34,069 nucleotides of DNA from Bdellovibrio sp. (GTDB lineage: Bacteria; Bdellovibrionota; Bdellovibrionia; Bdellovibrionales; Bdellovibrionaceae). The stretch lies in assembly GCA_014376935.1 (NCBI GenBank), contig JACMQO010000187.1, positions 1 through 34,069 of the forward strand, given 5' to 3'. Positions 23,399-30,729 of the stretch are shown here, piece by piece. Position numbers and translations under genes: made by a program. A model generated the notes under the pieces. The model made no database searches. It was not told the DNA's origin and worked only from the letters and a program-made list of their open reading frames with translations. Positions within the stretch are counted from its first letter, which is position 1; each line of letters begins with the position of its first letter.

Positions 23399-24394
23399 TT
23401 ATTTTAAACATTCATTTTCAACAAGGTACGAACCATCGCTAGCTTCTTTTAATTTAGAAACTAGCGCGCGACCGCTTGCACACGAATGGGCCGCTACTAA
23501 TCGTGAATTCGCCTGAGCACTATTTTCTTTCGAACCAAATTGCAATGATACCGCCACTTTACTGCCGCTATCTTCGCTTTCAGTTCCTAAAATACGGTAA
23601 CCGGCACATAAGAATTTATCTTGGCTGGCCAACGGCGAAAAATCGCTAGCGACACAACCCGTTTGAACTTCGCGAACCGCGCGTTCACCTGGATTTAAAA
23701 CTTTCACTGAAACTTGATTCGTCCGACAAACCAACTGACCTTTTTCATCAAAAACTTCAGCTGATCTGGTGTACACGCCCGCTTTCGACGGATCGTTCAC
23801 AACGTGAACGGCATGACCTAAGCGATGACTTTCTAATGGCTGTCTTTCGCGAACGGCCAAAACTCCAGCTGCATTTCTATTGTAGCCAACCGCATCGATG
23901 CGCGAAAGACCCGCAACAGGAAATTTAAAGAAGTTTCCTGATCCGTCTTTATAAGAATCAAAATGTTCTTTACCCGCCAGATCGTACATCATTAACATGA
24001 ACGAGGCCGTTTCACCGACTTCAACGACAGGACGCGCGAATAATTTGCAGACCACACTTTTATTAACAGCATCCGGATTCAAGGATTGAATGGCCGAAAT
24101 TTCAGATTTTGAAATTGTAAAACCAGGTAAAAGGGCATCACCTGAAAATTGCTCGATACCACCTTTGCCACCGATGGTTCCAACAGGATCTGATCCCGAA
24201 TTGCCACCCATGTTTTTAGAAACAGACGTATCCGTTGCGGTAGAAGATGTCGAGGCTGCCGAAACACCGACTTGATTTGAACCGGTATTAGCACCAGCGC
24301 AATTTTGAAAGAACACCATGGTTGTCGCCGATGCGACCGCTAAAGAAGTAATAGCAATGAACCTTCTTTTAGTCTTAAAAAAAGTATAATCCAT
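23399..24394 (-). CDS. Lipoprotein with F-Q-N-C lipobox, unknown function
   Basis: This encodes 331 residues when started at the ATG at 24394, which has GGGGGA six bases upstream. A GTG at 24418 adds eight residues but has no such site. The signal segment (ITSLAVASATTMVFFQNC) ends in F-F-Q-N-C, a variant lipobox I associate with Bdellovibrio lipoproteins. A Ser/Gly/Thr-rich linker follows. The mature protein has three or four cysteines in pairs (CKLF, CRTN, CVAS, CAGY) and beta-rich segments like Ig-type domains. No enzyme motif seen. The gene is convergent with the dehydrogenase-like gene. Confidence 0.65.
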   Translation of the reverse strand: MDYTFFKTKRRFIAITSLAVASATTMVFFQNCAGANTGSNQVGVSAASTSSTATDTSVSKNMGGNSGSDPVGTIGGKGGIEQFSGDALLPGFTISKSEISAIQSLNPDAVNKSVVCKLFARPVVEVGETASFMLMMYDLAGKEHFDSYKDGSGNFFKFPVAGLSRIDAVGYNRNAAGVLAVRERQPLESHRLGHAVHVVNDPSKAGVYTRSAEVFDEKGQLVCRTNQVSVKVLNPGERAVREVQTGCVASDFSPLASQDKFLCAGYRILGTESEDSGSKVAVSLQFGSKENSAQANSRLVAAHSCASGRALVSKLKEASDGSYLVENECLK

Positions 24395-24642
24395 GATGAG
24401 TCCCCCTTCTATAATCACATCATATAGATACGGCGCGGGCCAGTTCGTAATTCAGAAATTTCAGAATAAGACATAAAAAAGAGCGCAAAAAAGTCACCTC
24501 CAATCAAGTTAAACGCCCATCCCGATACGGCACACTTTTATTTCTTCGATTTCATAGGTTCTTTCGTGCAGTTACACAACCTGGTTCAGAACAAGACATG
24601 GCTTGGCATTCGCTTTGGTATATCAGTGTAATTAAAAAATAT

Positions 24643-24659
24643 GTAACCCGGATGGTTAC
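24643..24659 (+). promoter_or_regulatory. Leader hairpin upstream of the coiled-coil protein gene
   Basis: GTAACC (24643-24648) pairs with GGTTAC (24654-24659) around a 5-base loop. It is 17 bases before the ATG at 24677 and just before the GGAGG ribosome site. The 258-base gap to the left otherwise shows only a weak sigma-54-like sequence (TTGGCA... TTTGG near 24604) and no gene. Confidence 0.35.
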
Positions 24660-24676
24660 TACTAAACGGAGGATTT

Positions 24677-26050
24677 ATGAAACAGTTATCTGGTGCAAAA
24701 CAAAAGTGGGTCTTATCATTAGCTTTATTAGCCGTACTTGGTACGCAGTCATACTTTCAAATGTCTTCAAACACTTTGAATTCGTATGAATTAGCGTCAC
24801 GCGAACCGGCCGAAGCTTCACCAGGACCTAAGGGAAAGCACTTCGATCCTAAATCCCCAACCGGAATTTCAGACCCAGATGCAAAAAAAGAGACTGGCGC
24901 CACATCCGCATCCGTCGATCCAAATAAAGCCAGCAGTAAAGATTCAGGCAGCCAAACACCGAAGGCTTGTGCTGAATGTGTAACGACTGACGATTTTCAA
25001 AAAGCAATTACGTCACTAGAACTACAAATCAAAGAATTAAAATCAGGTGTTCTAAAAGACGCTCCAAAAGTAGCTGTGGCTGATAAAAAAGAAGAAGCTA
25101 AAGCCGACGAAGAATCACCAAAAGAAAGACGCGAGCGCATCGCCCAAGAAAAAGCAGAAAAGAAACAAGCTAAAGAAGATGCTAAAAAAGAAAAAGAAGA
25201 AGCCAAAGCCGAATTAGCTAAAGAGAAAAAAGATCAAGCTAACGAAGATTTTCAAGACGCTATGAAGACAATCAATGACGATTGTTCAGATTCAGATTCG
25301 ACATCAGCCGTACAATGTATCGCTGAAAAAATGGCAACCCTATTGAAAAAAGTATCGAAAGATAAGGATGCTAAGCCAGACAATTCAGTCGTACAAAAAG
25401 CATTTAGTTCATACTTTTCGAAAGCATTCGTAGCCTCAATGCAGGATCCTTCTTTTGAAATGTCTGGCACCTTAGATGCGATCATGAAAGACATTCCAAA
25501 CGAATACAGCGTATTAAAAAATAACGCGATGAACGCCATTGCCAAAGTGACGGCCGATAAAACTGCCGAAATTAAAAAGAATTACGTCTTAGCGCAAGAG
25601 TTGAAAAAACAAAACAAGCTTGGTCCCGCTTTAGAAATGCAACAAGCCGCCGACAGCAGCCGTGATGCTTTAAAAGCAAACTCAAGCACGATTTACAAAA
25701 CATTATTAACTGATGTGACAGAGTCTAAAGACTTCAACGCGATGACCTACTTACGTCAGAACTACTACACGAACATCAACGACTTGATGACTAGTTTAGA
25801 CCAATCATCAACGGCGACTATGAATGTGATGGCCGGAATCAATACGAATGCGAACGGAACTCGTTCAAATGCTCGCGGCGGTAATGCTTCGAATATCTTA
25901 GTGAACAATGCGAACGCGAACACATTAAATAACGCTCTTCAAAATAACGGAACGGGCTTTATCACGAATGGTAACTCGATCGGCACAGGAATTACAGTTG
26001 GCGCGCCAAACAGCCAAAGACAAATTCAACGTATCGGAATTGGTCAGTAA
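24677..26050 (+). CDS. Secreted coiled-coil protein with Asn-rich tail, unknown function
   Basis: This encodes 457 residues. A hydrophobic segment (WVLSLALLAVLGTQSYF, about 11-27) acts as signal peptide or anchor. A Pro/Ser/Lys-rich stretch follows (about 40-95), then a highly charged Lys/Glu/Ala helix (about 135-205, EKAEKKQAKEDAKKEKEEAK) that should form a coiled coil. A helical middle domain (about 210-370) has a Cys pair (DCSD, QCIAE). The tail (380-457) is Asn/Gly/Thr-rich (NTNANGTRSNARGGNASN). No family recognised. A strong ribosome site (ACGGAGGATTTATG) and a strong terminator at 26090 suggest a well-expressed single gene. Confidence 0.7.
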   Translation: MKQLSGAKQKWVLSLALLAVLGTQSYFQMSSNTLNSYELASREPAEASPGPKGKHFDPKSPTGISDPDAKKETGATSASVDPNKASSKDSGSQTPKACAECVTTDDFQKAITSLELQIKELKSGVLKDAPKVAVADKKEEAKADEESPKERRERIAQEKAEKKQAKEDAKKEKEEAKAELAKEKKDQANEDFQDAMKTINDDCSDSDSTSAVQCIAEKMATLLKKVSKDKDAKPDNSVVQKAFSSYFSKAFVASMQDPSFEMSGTLDAIMKDIPNEYSVLKNNAMNAIAKVTADKTAEIKKNYVLAQELKKQNKLGPALEMQQAADSSRDALKANSSTIYKTLLTDVTESKDFNAMTYLRQNYYTNINDLMTSLDQSSTATMNVMAGINTNANGTRSNARGGNASNILVNNANANTLNNALQNNGTGFITNGNSIGTGITVGAPNSQRQIQRIGIGQ

Positions 26051-26089
26051 TCCAGAAATAGTTTTTTTCAAAAATTAATTCAGACTCCG

Positions 26090-26117
26090 ACCAGTTCATG
26101 GCTGAACTGGTTTTTTT
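26090..26117 (+). terminator. Intrinsic terminator of the coiled-coil protein gene
   Basis: ACCAGTTCA (26090-26098) and TGAACTGGT (26103-26111) form a perfect 9-bp stem with a TGGC loop, followed by seven T. A second, weaker stem (AACCGG/CTGGTT, about 26124-26139) followed by T's lies just downstream. Confidence 0.92.
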
Positions 26118-26152
26118 CGTTTTAACCGGAAGTCTGGTTTTTCAAGAAGCTT

Positions 26153-26182
26153 TTGACAGAAAATCGCCTTGTTGTGTTTAGT
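26153..26182 (+). promoter_or_regulatory. Possible sigma-70 promoter of the TIGR02147-family gene
   Basis: TTGACA (26153-26158) is a perfect -35. TTTAGT at 26177-26182, 18 bases on, is a 4/6 -10. A start near 26189 would give a short leader with AAAGGA before the GTG at 26205. Confidence 0.4.
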
Positions 26183-26204
26183 TAAATAAGCACAAAGGAC
26201 ACAC

Positions 26205-27092
26205 GTGAAAGCCGATCCGAATTTCATTCCTAGTTTATTTCAGTATCTTTCGATAACCAAATATCTTGAAGATCTTTATTTATTCAAAAAGAAACAAAAT
26301 CCGGGATTTTCTTTTGACAGTTGGGCTAGCGACTTAGGTTTCAAAAGCCGTTCTTTTATCAGGATGATAATAACCGGAGAACGTAATATCACCTTGCAAT
26401 TTATTGATGTTTTTAGCCAATCTATGAACTACAGCGCCGAAGAAAAAATATTTTTTTCTTTATTAGCTAACTACAGCCAGTGCGAAAATGAAGACGAAAA
26501 AAAATATTATCAAGACAGGCTATTTGAAATTCAAGGTCAGCAAAAAGAATTAGTCGAAATCATCCATTACACCGAGTTTTTATCTTCTAAACTTTTACCA
26601 CAGCTTTTGGTTCTACTTAGCTTTACTGATATCGACCGAACCGACATAGGGTTATCATTACTTTTAGAAATACCCCTAGCGCAAATTCAAAATGATTTAC
26701 AGTCTTTAGAAAAAATGCAGTTGATCACTCAAGAAAATGGCATCTGGATTCCAACAAAGAAATCTTTCAAAGTTCAAAAAAACGCTAACTGCGACGCATT
26801 GCTTAATTGTCGCAATAATTCTTTAACAGAAGCCATAGACGCACAAAGCTTACCTGCCGAACAACGCCGTTACCGCAGTATTTTATTGCCATTAGCACAA
26901 GCCGATTACGATAACCTTTTACAAGATATTGAATCCTTAATCAGCAAAGCCGTTGCAAAGTATGACAGCGAAACGCTAGGACAAAAAAAGCTTTATAAAA
27001 TGAATATCAATGTGATACCGACCCTACACACCGACGGCTTAAATGGACCAGGACTCAAACCTGAGCACGCAACTAGACTTTTAGAAATTTAA
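26205..27092 (+). CDS. TIGR02147-family putative regulator
   Basis: This encodes 295 residues starting from GTG (AAAGGA upstream). It has the family layout: an N-terminal region with KYLEDLYLFKKKQNPGFSF and the helix-turn-helix-like FKSRSFIRMIITGERNIT. The acidic YSAEEKIFFSLLANYSQCENEDEKKYY block and a C-terminal DUF4423-like part follow (LGLSLLL-type winged helix, QSLEKMQLITQENGIW). TIGR02147 proteins are common, and often expanded, in Bdellovibrio and Fibrobacter. A DNA-binding regulatory role is suspected but uncharacterised. It lies between two secreted-protein genes, 54 bases before the lipoprotein at 27147, which may be its target (inference). Confidence 0.8.
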   Translation: MKADPNFIPSLFQYLSITKYLEDLYLFKKKQNPGFSFDSWASDLGFKSRSFIRMIITGERNITLQFIDVFSQSMNYSAEEKIFFSLLANYSQCENEDEKKYYQDRLFEIQGQQKELVEIIHYTEFLSSKLLPQLLVLLSFTDIDRTDIGLSLLLEIPLAQIQNDLQSLEKMQLITQENGIWIPTKKSFKVQKNANCDALLNCRNNSLTEAIDAQSLPAEQRRYRSILLPLAQADYDNLLQDIESLISKAVAKYDSETLGQKKLYKMNINVIPTLHTDGLNGPGLKPEHATRLLEI

Positions 27093-27146
27093 GTCATCCC
27101 AGATACTAGACGAAAAGATCTATACCATTCACAACAAGGAAGCTTT

Positions 27147-27932
27147 ATGAAATTGAATTTATTCGTCGCCGCAATCTCAATCGCATTATTCACCGTCGGT
27201 TGTGTTTCAAAACCTGTCGATAATAGAAACCCAGCCGGAACAGGCGATATCGGCTCTTCAACCGATCAATTCAGTTTTGAAAGCTTCAAACTGCCCGTCA
27301 CGCGTGAAAATAAAGTTGCAACCCGCGTGGCTTACAACTCTTGGAGTGGAGAATGGCCAAGCCCAGTTATCGATGTTAGGTCAGAAGAGCCAGGGGTAAC
27401 TCAAATCACAGGTTATACAAATCTTCGCAACCCGGTGGCGTCAGATAAAACGAACTGCACAATTAAGAATGGACTTTACCACCCGTGGTCTCAAACAGAT
27501 CCATCATCAATTACCTATTACACAATTCAGGGCGAAGCCGACTTCAAAACAGTTCGCGACACAACCAAAACTTTTTATAACGAAAAAACGCACAAGACTG
27601 AAAAAATTAAAATTCCAAAAGGAACCCTATTTTCAAACGTTGTTTACTACGGAGAAAATTTTTGCGGATCAATCCAAACTGTTGGAAAAACAAAACGTCC
27701 TTTTTCTGAAGGCTGCGATTTCTTTTTCGACAACAAAGATATGGTTCGTATCGCTGACGGTGGTGATTTTTCAGAGCAATGGCTTTACTTAAAATGTGAA
27801 GAAAAAGATAGTAACGGAAAAAATGTGAAAGCGTTCGTCAAGGACACTGACTTATTAAGCCAACCAAGAATCTCTAAAGGTTGCCCCGCAGAATACGGAA
27901 AAGTTCAAAGCGCAAAAAACTGCGCACAATAG
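27147..27932 (+). CDS. Lipoprotein, unknown function
   Basis: This encodes 261 residues. The lipoprotein signal ends in FTVGC (Cys19). The mature part carries several cysteines (CTIKNG, FCGSIQ, GCDFFF, LKCEEK, GCPAEY, NCAQ) that could form three disulfides, and a central Lys/Thr-rich region with KIKIPKGTLFSN. The protein is probably periplasm-facing or surface-exposed. No family recognised. The start has AAGGAAGC upstream. It follows the TIGR02147 gene in the same direction and may share its transcript. Confidence 0.7.
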   Translation: MKLNLFVAAISIALFTVGCVSKPVDNRNPAGTGDIGSSTDQFSFESFKLPVTRENKVATRVAYNSWSGEWPSPVIDVRSEEPGVTQITGYTNLRNPVASDKTNCTIKNGLYHPWSQTDPSSITYYTIQGEADFKTVRDTTKTFYNEKTHKTEKIKIPKGTLFSNVVYYGENFCGSIQTVGKTKRPFSEGCDFFFDNKDMVRIADGGDFSEQWLYLKCEEKDSNGKNVKAFVKDTDLLSQPRISKGCPAEYGKVQSAKNCAQ

Positions 27933-27941
27933 TTATTTTAA

Positions 27942-27974
27942 ACAAAAAAAATCCGGAGGGGTTTCCCCCTCCGG
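27942..27974 (-). terminator. G/C-rich intrinsic terminator of the DUF507-groES-porin operon
   Basis: CCGGAGGGG (27953-27961) and CCCCTCCGG (27966-27974) form a perfect 9-bp stem. On the minus strand eight T (complement of the A run at 27944-27951) follow, with more T/A beyond. On the plus strand no T run follows, so it serves the porin gene ending at 28048. Confidence 0.88.
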
Positions 27975-28047
27975 CCCTGCTCACCACCGACAAACTGTCT
28001 TCTAAGCTGATTCAAGATGTCGTACTAACTGCATATCACGTTGTATT

Positions 28048-29475
28048 CTAAAAGGTGATGGCGGCTTTCGTTGCTAATCCAAAGTTTAACTTGTTATCAA
28101 GATTGTTAGATCCATCTTGCCAAGCTTTTCCGGGCATAAAGATCCCGATTTCATTTGACCAAGTTACGCGTTCACGTGGCTTGTAAATGACTTCCACATC
28201 TAATTCTGTTCCTAAGTCTTTTGAAAAGTCCATTGAATTAGTTGGATTCACCATTAACTGACCGTAAATCAAAGTCGACTTCACATCGACTTTTTCATTC
28301 CATTGATATTTAGCAGAAGGTGCTAAGTAAAATACGTTTCCGATCGCTTCATCATCCGCCGAGTTTCCAACATTCAAAGTTGAATCCGTGTGGATCATAC
28401 CCGTCGTTAAGAAATCTTTTTGTCCCATTCTATGATTGAACAACAACATCGCTACGTCATAGTTGCGATCCATTTGGTAACCTTCAATCACGTTTGTTGT
28501 TTTAGGATCATCACCACTAGCCACACCGAACTTAGCGCTGTATTCCCATTTCGCATCGGCTTGTGCCGGCCATAACATTTCAGCCGCAACCGCATACGCA
28601 TTCAACTTCACTTGCGAACCCGCAACCAAAAATCCACTGTCACCCGTTAAGAAGCTGGCTTCTAATCTAAATTGAAAAGCTTCCCAAGAACGACCAAAGA
28701 ATAAATTGATCGTTTGAGTCGCCCAAGCCCCTGAAAGAGTCGCCGATCCGGCCGGTACTCCCGCGATCGGGAAAGCATGACCCGTCGTTAATCCATCATT
28801 TGACTCAAGACTACTGCGACGAGTTTGGTGAAGAATTCCGGCTTTAGCGCCGATTTCTTTATTGTCGTATTCAAACATAAACATTTGATCAGAGATCGTA
28901 ACACCTTGACCAAAATCTTTTTGAGCCACACGTGACCAAATTGGCGTGAATGAAATATTATCAACTAAGAAACGGTAGCTGATCAAATCCTGTGTATCAT
29001 ACCAGTGATCAAACGCACCTTTACCCGCATTGTGAGTCATACCAAGACCGAATTCAAACGGGGCACGACCAACAACAAAGTTACCGAATTCGTTATCAAC
29101 CGTTAAATACAATTGGCTGATACGCATAATGCTAGAATCAGATGTTTCTGAATTCACGTTATTTCCGTTTGCCGCAGCAGAACTGTAAGAGCTTAAACCG
29201 CTACCAAACACCGTACCCAACTGAGAATTCTTGTAAGCCGGATGTGTATTCGAAAACACATCAAAACGCGAATTGATCGTGATTCCATCTGAAGCCAAGA
29301 TCTTAGGTTGTAAATACAGAAAGTTAAGACCATAGGCTTTTCTTTCTTTGCTATCAGCCAAAGAGGGTCTATCGATTTCAGTGTACTCGATACGGTAACC
29401 GCCGGTCCAGTCGATCGATAATGCCATCGCTTTTGTCGCAAGCATTGCTAAACTTAAAAAAATTATTTTTTTCAT
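28048..29475 (-). CDS. Porin-like outer-membrane beta-barrel protein
   Basis: This encodes 475 residues. A signal peptide ends near TKAMA. The rest is a long series of amphipathic strands and turns. Segments such as TGGYRIEYTEIDRPS, LYLTVDNEFGNFVVGRAPFEF and VEVIYKPRERVTWSNEIGIF lead to a C-terminus ending in aromatic Phe (KAAITF), the signature recognised by the barrel assembly machinery. Length and pattern suit a 16-18-strand porin or alginate-export-like barrel. Substrate unknown. A ribosome site (AAAGGACGTTATATG) is present. It lies only 28 bases downstream of the groES-like gene with no terminator between them, so co-transcription is likely. Confidence 0.75.
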   Translation of the reverse strand: MKKIIFLSLAMLATKAMALSIDWTGGYRIEYTEIDRPSLADSKERKAYGLNFLYLQPKILASDGITINSRFDVFSNTHPAYKNSQLGTVFGSGLSSYSSAAANGNNVNSETSDSSIMRISQLYLTVDNEFGNFVVGRAPFEFGLGMTHNAGKGAFDHWYDTQDLISYRFLVDNISFTPIWSRVAQKDFGQGVTISDQMFMFEYDNKEIGAKAGILHQTRRSSLESNDGLTTGHAFPIAGVPAGSATLSGAWATQTINLFFGRSWEAFQFRLEASFLTGDSGFLVAGSQVKLNAYAVAAEMLWPAQADAKWEYSAKFGVASGDDPKTTNVIEGYQMDRNYDVAMLLFNHRMGQKDFLTTGMIHTDSTLNVGNSADDEAIGNVFYLAPSAKYQWNEKVDVKSTLIYGQLMVNPTNSMDFSKDLGTELDVEVIYKPRERVTWSNEIGIFMPGKAWQDGSNNLDNKLNFGLATKAAITF

Positions 29476-29503
29476 ATAACGTCCTTTTAATTTTTCTTTT
29501 TAA

Positions 29504-30127
29504 TTATTTTTGAACAATACCCATGACGTCAGCTTCATGGACAACTTGCAATTCTTCAGAGTTGAACTCGATTTTAGTTCCGGCGTGCTCGGCAAATAAA
29601 ACGAAATCACCTTTTCTAACGTCTAAAGGACGCACGGCGCCTTTTTTATTTTTTCCACCGCCACCGACTGCTAAGACTTCGCCTTTTAAGTGACCCGCAG
29701 CATCGCTAACCATGTCTGGAATATACAATCCGCCAGCGGTCATCTTTGCCGCTTGCACAACGCGTAGAACTAAACGATCACCTAATGGCGTAATCGCTTT
29801 TGAGTAATCTAAATTTTTAATCACAGGCTTAGCCGTCGTTAAAACTGGAGCCGTCGCTTTTTTGACGGCGGGCTTTTCATTGACTTGAGCCTTCGTTTTT
29901 TTAGTCGAAGTTTTCGCAACTGCTTTTTTTGCAATCGCTTTAACTGGCTTTTTAACTGCGGTTTTTTTAACTGCTTTTGCAGGTGACTTCTTAGAAACCG
30001 CTTTGCTGGCTTTCTTCGCCGCAGGCTTAGTCGCTTTTTTTACTACTGCTTTTTTTGCTACTGGCTTTTTAGCCGCAACTTTTTTTACAGGTTTTTTTGC
30101 AGCGACTTTTTTTGCTTTACTTGCCAT
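29504..30127 (-). CDS. groES: GroES co-chaperonin fused to a histone-H1-like Lys/Ala-rich N-terminus
   Basis: This encodes 207 residues from ATG 30127 (GAGGA 12 bases upstream); an upstream ATG at 30148 adds seven but has no ribosome site. Residues 1-110 are built of Lys/Ala/Pro/Val repeats (AAKKPVKKVAAKKPVAKKA style), as in bacterial H1-like and AlgP proteins. Residues about 112-207 are a complete GroES fold: TPLGDRLVLRVV, mobile loop TAGGLYIPDM with a hydrophobic tripeptide that suits GroEL binding, GEVLAVGGG, PLDVRKGDFVLF and a VMGIVQK end. No groEL is adjacent, so this is probably an additional, specialised copy. The basic tail is likely to bind nucleic acid. It overlaps the upstream DUF507 gene. 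Confidence 0.87.
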   Translation of the reverse strand: MASKAKKVAAKKPVKKVAAKKPVAKKAVVKKATKPAAKKASKAVSKKSPAKAVKKTAVKKPVKAIAKKAVAKTSTKKTKAQVNEKPAVKKATAPVLTTAKPVIKNLDYSKAITPLGDRLVLRVVQAAKMTAGGLYIPDMVSDAAGHLKGEVLAVGGGGKNKKGAVRPLDVRKGDFVLFAEHAGTKIEFNSEELQVVHEADVMGIVQK

Positions 30128-30389
30128 GACGGTTTTTTTCCTCTTCATAATACTTTTTGTACATAATTTCCCACTCTGGAGAACCTTCCATAACGCCTCT
30201 TTTCAAAGACGCCACTTTTTCACGGGCTTTTTTATCAATATCAGAATCTTCTTTAACGTAATCGAAGATGGCTTTTTTGGTCGCCTTAAGGGCTAAGTCA
30301 TCATCAGAAAAGTCGGCGATATCATCGCCCCATACTTTGTCTGTCACTTTATGAGCCAAGTGACTTTGGCGGTCTTCAGAAATAATCAT
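30117..30389 (-). CDS. DUF507-family protein (second copy)
   Basis: This encodes 90 residues. It resembles the DUF507 helical protein family: DDDLALKATKKAIFDYVKEDSDIDKKAREKV fits the family's conserved middle, followed by EWEIMYKKYYEEE. Function unknown for the family. The ATG overlaps the stop of the first DUF507 gene (ATGA) and its own stop overlaps the start of the groES-like gene by about 11 bases. The three proteins are therefore made from one transcript with coupled translation. Confidence 0.75.
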   Translation of the reverse strand: MIISEDRQSHLAHKVTDKVWGDDIADFSDDDLALKATKKAIFDYVKEDSDIDKKAREKVASLKRGVMEGSPEWEIMYKKYYEEEKNRHGK

Positions 30390-30667
30390 AAAATTAGTTT
30401 TCTTTCTTTGGCCAATTTGGTTTTTAAAATCGGAAACATTTTATGGCGTTGAAATTCATCACCGTGTTGGCGTTGAAGTTCATCGATCATTCCCATGATT
30501 TCGCGGTCTAATAAATCTTCTTGTTTGTAATTATCAGTGATCGTATCAACGATGGTTTTTAAAACGACTTTTTCGTCGACTTTAAAAGTAATAAGGTTTT
30601 GCTTTTTCCATTCATTTAAAATCTTTTCTGAAAGTCTTTGTATTTGACTTGTCGTGAGCTTCATCAT
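30386..30667 (-). CDS. DUF507-family protein (first copy)
   Basis: This encodes 93 residues beginning MMKLTTSQIQRLSEKILNEW (ATG at 30667; the second Met at 30664 is equally good). The family pattern is clear: sEKIL..W....LITFK-VDE...V...IVDTITDN, then LLDREIMGM and a C-terminal KLAKERKLIL. Small helical protein, function unknown. It opens the minus-strand operon, with a ribosome site (AGGAG) and a strong sigma-70 promoter immediately upstream. Confidence 0.82.
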   Translation of the reverse strand: MMKLTTSQIQRLSEKILNEWKKQNLITFKVDEKVVLKTIVDTITDNYKQEDLLDREIMGMIDELQRQHGDEFQRHKMFPILKTKLAKERKLIL

Positions 30668-30698
30668 TTTATGTTTCTATGCTCCTTATTTTGAAACA

Positions 30699-30727
30699 AT
30701 TAAAGACCATTTGTAATTCGATGACAA
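30699..30727 (-). promoter_or_regulatory. Sigma-70 promoter of the DUF507-groES-porin operon
   Basis: On the minus strand TTGTCA (30722-30727) and TTTAAT (30699-30704) are separated by 17 bases, 5/6 matches each. A start near 30692 gives a leader of about 25 bases containing AGGAG. The -35 overlaps the candidate start codons of the divergent PBP gene. Confidence 0.65.
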
Positions 30728-30729
30728 GC

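Noticed and set aside
24603-24618. Sigma-54-like TTGGCATTCGCTTTGG upstream of the coiled-coil gene
   Set aside because: The -12 element has GG where GC is required and the -24 core is incomplete, so it is too weak to list as a promoter.
24598-24789. 63-residue plus-strand frame overlapping the start of the coiled-coil protein gene
   Set aside because: It lies in another frame of the better-supported gene, has no ribosome site and no recognisable product.
30003-30296. 97-residue plus-strand Phe/Ala-rich frame opposite the groES-like gene
   Set aside because: It is the antisense reading of the Lys/Ala repeat tract (AAA/GCT codons read as Phe/Ala), not a membrane protein.
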